64,000 nucleotides of DNA from Apium graveolens (taxonomy: Eukaryota > Streptophyta > Magnoliopsida > Apiales > Apiaceae). Location: assembly GCF_009905375.1 (NCBI RefSeq), contig NC_133648.1:307412565-307476564 (forward strand), read 5' to 3'. The stretch's first letter is position 1. Each line of letters starts with the position of its first letter. The translations under genes were made by a program, and so were the position numbers. Below are positions 20,470 through 30,724 of this stretch, in pieces. Under the pieces are notes generated by a model. That model saw nothing but the letters and a program-made list of their open reading frames with translations. It was not told the DNA's origin and did not search any database.

Positions 20470-22549
20470 ATACCTTCATGCACTTCCTCAAGAGCCAAGC
20501 GTGCCTCATCGGGCCTGAGACACCTTAAGTAGGGAATCACGAAAGATCTTTTGCAAAGAATCCCATCTATTAAAGAGTACCTTAGTGCCCGAACAATTAA
20601 CTTCTGTGCTTCAGTTGCATCGCTTGGCAACCAACCGGTTTGAATATGAGCCTTAATGGGATCAATCCAGGACGTCCCCAGGCCTATAGGAGCCACAAGC
20701 TTAACATCTATGCTTCGTGTCTTCAAAACACGGAAGTACACACTTCCTGAACTTTCTTCTATCTCAGATGAAGCAAACTTTGATAGCGCATCTGCTTTAG
20801 CATTTTCTTCCCTTGGAATGTGTTCAACAAGGCATTCATTAAATTGGGTCATCACAGCCCTTACTAGGCGAACATACTTAGCCATCGTATCATCCCTTGC
20901 CTCAAATTCTCCCTTTACCTGGGATATGATCAGCTTCGAGTCTCCACGGACCTTTAAGTTTTTGACTCTAAGTGTCCCAGCTAGACCAAGGCCAGCTATC
21001 AGGGCTTCATACTCTGCCTCATTGTTTGTGGTTGGGAAGTCTAGCTTCATAGCATACTCAATTAAGAACCCATCAGGACTTTGCAAAACCAACCCTGCTC
21101 CACTGGAATTTGTTTTTGATGCTCCATCAAAATAGAGAACCCAATATTCTTTCTCCTTATCATCTTTCTCTCTATCCCCATTATCGACTCCCTTGTCTTG
21201 AGGTATGGTATCTTCCTGCCCCCCGACTTCTTGGTTGGGTATGGTACATTCCACCATGAAGTCCGCTAGTGCCTGGGCTTTTATGGCCGTACGTGGCTTA
21301 TACTTGAGATCGAACTCTCCCAACTCTATTGCCCACTTAATCAATCTCCCACTTGCCTTGGGACTGTGAATGATATTTCTCAGTGGCTGATTCGTTAGCA
21401 CCTCAATCTGATGAGCCTGAAAGTAAGGACGCAGTTTTCTTGAAGCCATTACAAAGGCTAGAGCAAATTTCTCAATAGTTGAATAATTCAACTCAGCACC
21501 ATGCAGAATTTTGCTGACATAATACACGGGTTTCTGGACTTTTAGCTCCTCCTTAACCAACACCGCGCTCAAGGCGCTCTCTGAAACAACCAAGTACAAG
21601 AATAAAACTTCACTCAGAACTGGCTTGGCCAACAACGGGGCCTGGGCCATATACTTCTTTAACTCTTCAAATGCCTTCTGGTTTTCATCACTCCATACAA
21701 AGTCTTTGATGCTCTTTAGCGACTTGAAGAATGACAAACACTTGTCCCCCGACTTGGAGATGAATCGTCCTAGCGCAGCAACCCTTCCTATAAGCTTCTG
21801 AACATCCTTAACAGTTTTTGGTGGTTCATGTCCAGGATTGCCTTTATTTTATCCGGGTTAGCCTCAATTCCCCTCTTTGAGACCATCAGTCCCAAGAATT
21901 TTCCAGATCCTACTCCGAAAGCACACTTCGTAGGATTCAACATCATCTTGTGGTACCTCAGGACCACAAAAGCTTCCCTTAAATGGGCTATATGATCAGT
22001 CTTTACTAGACTCTTGACTAACATGTTATCAACATAGACTTCCATAGTCTTACCAATAAGATCCTTAAAAATTTTATTTACCAACCTTTGATAGGTGGCT
22101 CCTGCATTCTTGAGACCAAACGCCATAACAAGATAACAATAAACACCAAAGTCAGTGATAAATGATACCTTTGGAATGTCATCCTTATGCATTTTGATCT
22201 GGTTGTATCCGCTAAATCCATCCATGAAACTCAGCATCTCATGTTCAGCAGTGGCATCAATCAAAGTATCAATTCTAGGCAGCGGAAAACAGTCTTTGGG
22301 GCATGTATCATTCAGATCAGTGAAGTCTATACACATCCTCCACTTTCCATTAGCCTTCTTCACCATTACAGGGTTTGCTAACCACTCCGGAAATCGAATC
22401 TCCTCAATGAAACCGGCCTCTAAGAGCTTTTCTACTTCCTGTTTTATAGCCTCTTGCCTTTCCGGGGCAAAAATTCTTTTCTTTTGTTTCACTGTCTTCC
22501 GGCTTGGATCTACGTTTAGCTTGTGAGTAATTAACTCTGGGTCTATGCC
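20427..22549 (-). pseudogene. reverse transcriptase and dual RNase H of Tat-1
   Basis: From 22549 down, the frame reads KQEVEKLLEAGFIEEI, WRMCIDFTDLN, FPLPRID, DGFSGYNQI, AFGLKNAGATYQRL and the active-site line VYVDNMLVKS, where the second Asp of the usual YVDD is Asn. A one-base shift near 21828 moves the rest into the frame of 21737-20427. That frame carries the standard RNase H (VSESALSAVL to LADFMVE) and then a second, plant-like RNase H (YWVLYFDGASKTNSSGAG, NNEAEYEALIAGL, GDSKLIISQVKGE, KADALSKFAS). The second domain defines the Tat lineage. The mutated active site and the shift make it inactive. Confidence 0.9.
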
Positions 22550-25159
22550 TTATATATCAGCTGCTGACCATGCAAACACATCACTATTTTCTTGCAAAAA
22601 TTTCACTAACTTCCCTCTAAGGGGCTCCTCTAATGTGGCTCCAATGAAAGTCATCCTCTCAGGATTCTCGGGGTCTAAAGGAACCGAAACCAATACTTCT
22701 GCTGACCTTCCTCTATTCTCATCATTTTCTCGAACATCCATATCTTCAATAGAAAGAACCTGCCCCCCGACTCCATCTGCCCTCAAAGAGGCCATATAAC
22801 AGCTTCTAGCCATTTTTTGATCTCCTCTCTCTTCTCCAATCCCGTTTCGGGTGGGAAACTTCATGACAGAATGGTAGGAAGAGGGGACTGCCTTGAAGGC
22901 ATGTATCCCTGTTCTCCCCATGATAGCATTATAAGTTGAACTAGCCTTTACCACCACGAAATCCAGCATCTGCGTTGCTTGCCTTGGTTCCGTACCTATG
23001 GTGGTCGGCAATTTGATTATCCCTTCCACAGGACATTCTACTCCAGCAAATCCATATATCGGCATATCGGTTGGTGTCAACTGGGAGTCGTTATACCCTA
23101 TCTTTAGAAAGGTATCGTGGAGCAAGATATCCACAGAAGCACCATTATCCACAAGGACCCTTTTAACCGGGCTATTTCCTATTATCGGTGTTATGACCAG
23201 CGGGTCGTCATGGGGAAACTTCACACCCTCTAGGTCAGAATCATCAAAAGCCAATGTTACTTCTGTCCTGGCCCTCTTCGGGGCTTCTCCAATAATATGT
23301 ATAACCTCCCTAGTATATGCCTTTCTGGAATTTTTGGACAATCCAGCAGCAGTTGGACCTCCAAAGATCGTGTTTATCACAGGTCCTCGAGGGCGTCGCG
23401 GTCCTCCAAAAATTGCATTTATAACCGGCCCTCTAGGTTGGGGATTCCGCCCCTGATCGTCTTGGTCCCTCCTATGATCTTCAAAGTTCTTCCTTCCATT
23501 ATTGTTTCTGTCCCCTCCATCTCCAGTATACTTGTTCAATCTTCCTTTTCGAATCAAAAACTCAATTTCATCTTTCAATTGCCTACACTCATCGGTGTCA
23601 TGGCCAACATCTTTGTGAAACCTGTAATACTTGCTCTTATCTAGCTTGGCGGGATCAGCCTTCAAGGGCTTAGGCCAGCGAATATCTCTATCTTTCTCAA
23701 TCTCCATCAAAATCTGACTTCTAGGAGCATTCAGCTTAGCGTATTCAGTGAACTTTTGCCCAGGTCCTCCCTTCTTGGGGGTTGAATCAGGGTTTTGTTC
23801 GGTTCTAGGATATTTGTCCTTTGCAATATATTCTAAATCAGTTTTCCGCTTCTTGCCTCCAGTGGGCTCATTACTTACTACGGTCTTTCTCATACTTTCT
23901 TCAACCTTGATATACTTCCCTGCCCTCTCTTGAAGCTGCAACATGCTTTCAGGGGGACGTTTGGCCAAGGACATCTTAAAAAACTCGTCCCTAGTTCCTT
24001 GTTGCAGTGCTATCATGGCTACCTTATCATCAAGGTCCGGGACTTTTAAAGCCTCCTTTGTGAAACGATTTAGATAATCTCTTAAGGATTCCTTAGCTCC
24101 CTGCACAAGACTCATAAGAGATGCTGAACTTTTCTCATGGACTCTTCCACTGATGAATTGCTTAATAAAAGCCTGACTTAATTCTCTGAACGATCCAATA
24201 GAGTCTGGGGGCAGGCGACTGTACCATCTTTGAGCCGTACCCGACAGGGTTTGAAGGAAGGCCCGACACTTTATAGCATCATTCACGGGTTGCAGCAGCA
24301 GTGCATTAGAGAATGTCCTAACATGATTAGCGGGGTCTCCCGTGCCATCATAGGCTTTGATAGTGGGCATCTTGAATTTCCTTGAGATATGGGCATTCAT
24401 TATCTCTTCTGTGAAGGGTGGAGTTGGATCATCAGGATCTCCAAGGGGAAGGAGATTGCTTGGATCAGTTCTTGGGACAGCAGCCCTTCTTCGTACCGGA
24501 CCATCCAAGTCTATGACAGGAGGAGGATTTTTTCCCCTAGGAGGTATCTGGGGTCTGGTGGCCTGGTGAGCCTCCAAATCACGCCTCAGCCTTTGGATTT
24601 CAGCCTCATGAGCCCTGCTCCTTTCCTGTACTTTTTGGGGATTCGCCCCTGGGGTGCTTTGGGGGCGTTGCCTTCCATCGGCCACTGGCTCTTTTCCAGG
24701 ACGCCTCCTTCTCGGGGCCACTTCATCATCCGAAGATTCGGAGTCTCTCTCAGTGTAAGCACCAGAAAATTCCCGATCCTCAGAAATAGGACCCAAACCT
24801 CGTATATAGGGGGGCGACTGCCCTCGTGCTTCACTTCGCCCAGCATATCCGCTTCCTCCAACCTCAGGGTGAAGGGGCATCCCATAAGGGGGGTTAGTAG
24901 TAACAATAGTTGAATATTCATACCCGACGGGTCGAGAATTCATAGGAATATGTACTTGTTGAACTTGAGGATTCGTACCTTGAATAGTCGGGGGAGTTGT
25001 CCCTTCTGGCTGAGGTTGAGTTGCCCCTATCTGGGCTTCCCCCTGAGTAGATGAATAAGTTGAATGGGGAGGAACCTCCACGGTTGATGAAATCACCTGG
25101 GTTGTCTCTGATGGTGTTCCTTCCTCTAGAGCTCTAATTGTTCTCCGTGTTCTCGCCAT
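22550..25159 (-). pseudogene. gag-protease of Tat-1
   Basis: The frame opens at ATG 25159, 12 bases past the PBS, and runs 869 codons to a TAA at 22552-22550. That stop sits in the same frame as RT, so it is a premature stop within gag-pol. Residues about 265-420 are the gag core (FLQTLSGTAQRWYSRLPP, SFRELSQAFIKQF, DYLNRFTKEAL). A degenerate knuckle follows (YYRFHKDVGHDTDEC, first Cys replaced by Tyr), then the protease with VDNGASVDILLHDTFLKIG (the usual form is D-x-G-S/A-S) and NAIMGRTGIHAFKAVPSSYH. Gag builds the particle and protease cuts the polyprotein. The N-terminal 200 residues are P/Q/E-rich and disordered. Confidence 0.9.
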
Positions 25160-25170
25160 GGTTGTTGTTG

Positions 25171-25193
25171 TGCTCTCCCACAGACGGCGCCAA
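25171..25193 (-). promoter_or_regulatory. primer binding site of Tat-1
   Basis: The minus strand reads TGGCGCCGTCTGTGGGAG just inside the LTR at 25195. This form is typical of Tat/Ogre elements. It fixes 25195-25776 as the 5' LTR. Confidence 0.8.
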
Positions 25194-25194
25194 A

Positions 25195-25776
25195 TGTTAT
25201 GGATAAAGTACTAAGGTTATTATTTGCTGTATTTAATAATAAGGAACGTGAACTTCAAGGCTCGATTTGACTGCTCTTGTGTTTCGTGGCTCGATTTGCC
25301 TTACAAGATGCCTACGTACCTTGCTGATTGCCAAGGATCAAGTCAAAAAATATAGTTCTGATCTGTGGGGTGAGGCCCCTTATATAGATGTTGGGAGTCC
25401 TTGAATTGGACTTGGTATAGGAGACTTGGTGGGCAAGTCTCATAATTAGAATGGACTTTGGAGTCCTAGATAGTAGGAAACTGATTCCTTATCCTTTTAG
25501 GTCCCCTTGAGGCTAATCTGTAAGGATCTATATCCTTATCGGGACTCTTCTCAATAGCTGATTTTTCCCTTATTAATTAATTATGAAATTAATTAATAAT
25601 CAGGGTTTTTGGGCCTTCTTTGTTCCATCAGGCCTGATCTGGTCCATCAGGCCTGATCAGCATGTTAACCTTTGTGGTCTGAATGTCATACATCTTCTTA
25701 TTGGGCCTAGCAGTCCACACCTTGTACAATTAACACAGTATTTAATTAAACTATCATAATTTATTTATCCCTATCA
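25195..25776 (-). repeat. 5' LTR of Tat-1
   Basis: It has the same 582-base length as 14897-15478, with about nine substitutions by eye, and is followed on the plus side by the target duplicate AGAGG. Its minus-strand TATA box (TATATAAG, near 25378) would drive the element. Confidence 0.95.
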
Positions 25777-25781
25777 AGAGG

Positions 25782-26842
25782 AATAATGTGCTTAGTCTCA
25801 GTTTATTGATTTTAAGAAATTAAGAATTGAGTGTAAGATTGCTAAGGAGGAATTAACTGAGTCCTTGAAAAAGGAAGAGATTTTAAAGAAGCAGCTAGAG
25901 CGTGAACAAGAGGTGGTTAAAACATGGAAAACATCCAGGGATGTTTATGCTCAAATCACCAAAGTTCAAGGAATTGAGTGTTTTTGTGATGAAGCCTGGA
26001 AAAAGAATAAAGAGAAATTAGAACCTAATTTGGTAGATGGGTTGCTGACAGATGTAGACTCGACGGATGATGAGGATTATCCGTCGGATAACAAAAAGTG
26101 TTATCTGTCGAAAGATGAAAATCCTCATCCGTCGGCTGTGAGCAAGCCCATTAGCAAAGCCAAACTAATCAAGCTAAATGAGAAGTATGGGTCTGTTTCC
26201 AAGAACTTTGTTTCAGGAGAGTCAAGCCAAGTCAAGAAAGGGAGAAAGGCTAATGTTGGTCACATGACTGTCAAACAGTTGAGTGACAGACTTGAGAAAA
26301 TTGAGGTAAAAACAGAGACTAAAAGGAAAAACAATAGGAATGGTAAAGTAGGGATTAACAAACACAATAACTACACACCTGATAAATATGCTCCTAGAAA
26401 AATCTATGTCAAGTGTGGTAGTGTAAATCATCTGTCTGTTAATTGCAAATCTGCCATGCCTATTCCCATGTCTGTTCAGTCTCAATTTCCTAACATAAAT
26501 GCCATGCCTCCCATGCCTGTTACTGCTATGCCTACACAGAATATGAATGTACAGTTTGCTAATATGCCATTTGCACCTAATCCATATTATGCTGCATACA
26601 GTATGCCTCAAATGCCATTTAGCATGCCTTACTGGAATAACATGTTTATACCAAGCATGCCATTTCCTGTTAGCCATAATATGCATGATAATTCTGTTGC
26701 ATTAAATGGTTTCAAAGGCCCAACCCAAATGGCTAAGGAAGAACCTGAAATTCCTAAGTCAAATGAGTTAAGACCTAAGAAAAAGAAGAAAAAAGCTAAC
26801 AAGGCAGGACCCAAGGAAACTTGGGTACCAAAATCAACTTGA
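25782..26842 (+). pseudogene. gag of Cop-B, C-terminal part
   Basis: This continues the gag cut at 14896. A one-base shift lies near 25797, after which the frame is open from about 25800 to a TGA at 26840-26842. It shows a coiled coil (EELTESLKKEEILKKQLEREQEVVKTW), a second knuckle-like motif YVKCGSVNHLSVNC whose first Cys is Tyr, a Met/Pro-rich stretch (MPPMPVTAMPTQNM) and a basic end KKKKKKANKAGPKETWVPKS. The end motif WVPK is where SIRE gag meets protease. Two CGACGGAT words in opposite orientation (26061 and 26079) form an 8-bp stem within the coding sequence. Confidence 0.85.
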
Positions 26843-26861
26843 TTTGATTTTGATGTGTGCA

Positions 26862-29800
26862 GGGAAACAGAATGAATCTTTGGTACTTGGATAGTGGTTG
26901 TTGAAGACACATGACTGGTGATTCTACCCTGCTCACAGAGTTTAAGGAGAGAGCTGGCCCAAGTATTACTTTTGGAGATGACAACAAGGGTTATACTGTG
27001 GGATATGGCTTGATTTCAAAGGACAATGTCATCATTGAAGAGGTTGCCTTAGTGGATGGTCTCAAACACAATCTGTTAAGTATTAGCCAGCTCTGTGATA
27101 AAGGCAATTCAGTAACCTTCAATAAAGAAGCCTGTGTTGTGACTAATAATCAAAGCAACAAAGTGGTTCTCACTGGTGTGAGAAGAGGAAATGTGTACCT
27201 AGCTGACTTCAACTCAACTAAAGCAGAATCTATAACTTGTCTTCTCAGTAAAGCAAGTCAAGATGAAAGTTGGCTATGGCACAAGAAGCTATCCCATTTA
27301 AACTTCAAGACCATGAATGAGCTGGTAAAGAAAGAACTAGTAAGAGGCATTCCTCTAGTGGAGTTTACAAAAGATGGACTGTGTGATGCCTGCCAAAAAG
27401 GGAAGCAGATCAAAGCATCATTCAGGAAGAAACTTGATTCAGTAATTGAAGAGCCTTTGCAACTGCTTCACATGGATCTTTTTGGACCAGTCAATGTATT
27501 GTCAATCTCAAGGAAAAGATTTTGCCTAGTAATTGTAGATGATTTCTCAAAGTTCTTCTGGACATATTTCTTAAAGTCTAAAGATGAGGCTAGTGAAATC
27601 ATCATCAATCACATAAGGCAAGTCAACAATCATCCTGATTTCAAAGTTAGAAGAATCAGGAGTGACAATGAAAATGAGTTCAAGAATTCTGTCATGAGAG
27701 TATTTTGTGAGGAGAATGGGATTCTGCATGAGTTCTCAGCAGCAAGGACTCCACAACAGAATGGAGTAGTGGAAAGAAAGAACAGATCACTCATTGAAGT
27801 TGCAAGGACAATGCTTGAAGAATCAAAATTACCAACATATTTCTGGGCTGAAGCTGTAAATACTGCATGCTACACTCAGAACATTTCTCTGATTAATCAA
27901 GCAAGATGCATGACTCCTTATCAATTGTTCAAGAACAAGAAGCCAACTCTAAACTTTCTTCATATCTTTGGCTGCAAATGCTATATCCTGAGAAATCAAA
28001 CTGATCATAATGGGAAGTTTGATGCTAAAGCAGATGAAGGAATTTTTGTTGGATATGCTGTTGGTAAAGCATATAGAGTCTACAATCTAAGAACCAACAT
28101 TGTTGTGGGATCTATACATGTTGTGTTTGATGATAAAAAGATTGAAGGACTGGAAGATGGAGATCACCATGAGAGCCTCAAATTCGACAATGTTGAGATG
28201 GTTAGTGATGAAAGTGATGATGAGAGTGATCAGGAAACAGTGTTGAAGGATAATGCAGATAAATCTACCACCAATGAAGCACAAAACTCAACATCCGTCG
28301 AGTTGCATAATGCTTCATCCGTCGGGAGGCAATCTGTGTTATCCGTCGGAAGACAACCTGCCTCATCCGTCGGTACTCAAAACTCACCATCCGTCGGGTT
28401 ATCAAAAGGAGCAGGAAGTCAAGGTAGATCACCTATAGAAAGTACCCTTTTCTCAAATCAAAGATCCACAAACTCAGGGGGAGTTTCTAGCAATCAAAAC
28501 TCAGTCACACATCAAGACAATCTTGAGGTCTCTTCATCTAGAGCTAATCTACCTCAACAAAGGAAATGGACAAAAGATCACCCCTTTGAACTTATTATTG
28601 GTGATGTTTCTTCTAGAGTTCAAACAAGGAGAGCAACTCAGGAAGAATGTCTATACAGTAGCTTTCTGTCAAAGGAAGAACCAAAGAAGGTAGAAGAAGC
28701 TTTGTTAGATCCTGATTGGATTTTAGCTATGCAGGAGGAGCTAAACCAATTTGAAAGTAATAAAGTATGGAAGCTGGTACCCAAGCCTAAAGGAAAGAAT
28801 CCAATAGACACTAAGTGGGTATTCAGAAACAAGATGGATGAAAATGGCATAGAAATCAGGAACAAAGCTAGATTGGTTGCTAAGGGCTATTGTCAGCAAG
28901 AGGGAATAGATTTTGATGAAACATTTGCTCCTGTTGCAAGACTTAAAGCCATCAGAATCTTCCTAGCCCTATGCAGCCCCTGCCAATTTCAAGGTCTATC
29001 AAATGGATGTCAAAAGTGCTTTTCTACATGGGGATTTGGAAGAAGAAGTATATGTCAGTCAACCTTCTGGTTTTGAAGATCCAAAGTTTCCAGAATATAT
29101 CTATTATCTTCTGAAAGCACTTTATGGATTGAAGCAAGCACCTAGAGCCTGGTATGACACTTTATCAAAGTTCCTTTTGGAAAATAACTTCACAAGAGGT
29201 ACTGTAGATAAAAATTTATTTTTCAGAAATATTAATGGCTCTAGCATACTTGTTCAAATTTATGTAGATGATATTATTTTTGGCTCTACAGATGAGAAAC
29301 TTTGCAAAAGGTTCGCCAAATTGATGCAAAGCAAGTATGAAATAAGTATAATGGGAGAACTGACTTACTTTCTTGGTTTACAAGTTAAGCAAGTTAGTTA
29401 TGGAATATTCATTAGTCAAACTAAATATATTTTTGATCTTTTAAAGAAGTTTGATCTAATGGATTGCACATCTGCAAAAACTCCCATGGCCACTGCAACT
29501 AAGCTTGAATTAAACACTATTGAAAAGTCTGTGGATATTTCAAGTTACAGAGGCATGGTTGGCTCACTTCTGTACTTAACAGCTAATAGGCCAGATATAA
29601 TGTTTTCTACATGTTTGTGTGCTAGATTTCAGGCTGATCCTAGAGAATCTCACTTGATAGCTATTAAGAGAATTTTCAGATATCTCAAGGGAACACCAAA
29701 ACTTGGCATTTGGTACCCTAGAGATTCTGGTTTTGATCTAACTGGTTATTCAGATGCAGATTATGTAGGTTGTAGAATTGACAGAAAGAGCACAATAGGA

Positions 29801-30214
29801 ACCTGTCAATTTCTAGGAAACAAGCTTGTGTCCTGGTTCAGTAAAAAGCAAAATTCAGTTTCTACTTCTACAGCTGAAGCTGAATATATTGCTGTTGGCA
29901 GTTGCTGTGCACAGATTTTATGGATGAAAAATCAATTGCTAGACTATGGTTTGCAAGTTGTAAGGATTCCTATTTTCTGTGATAACACAAGTGCAATAGC
30001 CATCACTGAAAATCCAGTGCAACATTCAAGAACAAAGCACATAGACATCAAGTACCATTTCATAAGGAAACATGTGATGAATGGTACTGTGGAATTACAT
30101 TTTGTTCTAAGTGAGAAGCAACTTGCAGATATCTTTACCAGGCCACTGGATGAATCCACCTTTTCAAGGTTGGTAAGTGAGTTAGGTATGATTAATTACT
30201 CTGAATCTATCTAA
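26862..30214 (+). pseudogene. pol of Cop-B: protease, integrase, RT, RNase H
   Basis: Protease starts near 26880 with LDSGC followed by a TGA, then RHMTGD. Integrase has the zinc finger (HKKLSHLNF...LCDACQKGK), D in [10 protein letters not shown] in RSDNENEF and E in [10 protein letters not shown] linker (28200-28560) carries five SSVG-type repeats at exact 24-base spacing. RT begins at [13 protein letters not shown] and [17 protein letters not shown] one-base shift near 28970 moves to the frame of [25 protein letters not shown], and RNase H with DADYVGCRIDRKST, TAEAEYIAVG and QLADIFTRPLDEST, ending at 30214. Domain order is normal for copia. The stop in protease and the shift in RT inactivate it; all visible catalytic residues except the altered protease site remain. 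Confidence 0.92.
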
Positions 30215-30724
30215 GTTATGTTGCAAGTTGAAATGTAGCCAGAAATTTAGTTGATTTTTAAGTCCTGGATGAGATTTTGGCTAAGTCAAAATTTGCATCT
30301 CGACGGATGATCTTTATCCATCGAGTTTAGTCATCCGTCGATATACTACTTGCTAATAAAAGTCAATTACTTTTCTGGAATACTTTATGACTCGACGGAT
30401 ATCAGTTTAACCTCATCCGTCGAATTGTCTAAATCTCAACCGTTAATTCCCTGAACATTATCTATCGTGTATACTTACAGTTAGTAAGCATTACACGACG
30501 GATAATGGGTGGAATTTTTACAGTTTATTTTTAAACGGCTATTTTAGGAAATTTCTATTGGTTAATTTACTCTTCTTTATTATTTTTATCCGTTGTTTTT
30601 GAGATAGTATAAAAGCTTATTTCACTCCAATTATTTTCGTTTATCATTCTTAAATTCAACTGCTTTTATTTCATTCTCTCTCAAGCAAATATTCTCTTTC
30701 TCTTCAAGCTTTCATTATCTAACA
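30215..30724 (+). other. spacer between pol and the env-like ORF of Cop-B
   Basis: No ORF. It holds five CGACGGAT/ATCCGTCG words (30301, 30333, 30393, 30416, 30496), two pairs of which face each other and can pair, a TATA box at 30608, and a C/T-rich leader (TTCTCTCTCAAGC region) just before the ATG at 30725. Confidence 0.7.
30608..30615 (+). promoter_or_regulatory. TATA box upstream of the Cop-B env-like ORF
   Basis: TATAAAAG lies 117 bases before ATG 30725. The start context ACAATGGCA is the same as in Cop-A (9644-9652). Two diverged families keeping both box and context suggests an internal promoter. Not proven. Confidence 0.55.

Larger units (their letters stand above)
14897..25776 (-). 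mobile_element. Tat-1: Ty3-gypsy of the Tat/Ogre/Retand lineage
   Basis: The two 582-base LTRs (14897-15478 and 25195-25776) are flanked by a perfect 5-bp duplication AGAGG (14892-14896 and 25777-25781) inside Cop-B gag. Minus-strand order is LTR, PBS, gag-protease, RT, two RNase H domains, integrase, an extra region, PPT, LTR. A second RNase H after the usual one, and an antisense ORF between integrase and the 3' LTR, are marks of the Tat lineage. By eye the LTRs differ at about nine positions (about 1.5%). Pol has one in-frame stop and three frameshifts, so this copy cannot move by itself. Confidence 0.9.

Noticed and set aside
20656..21135. Plus-strand frames opposite Tat-1 pol (20656, 22155, 22998, 24389)
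   Set aside because: They are shadows of well-supported minus-strand coding sequence, with no own start context, introns or family match, unlike the frame at 17120.
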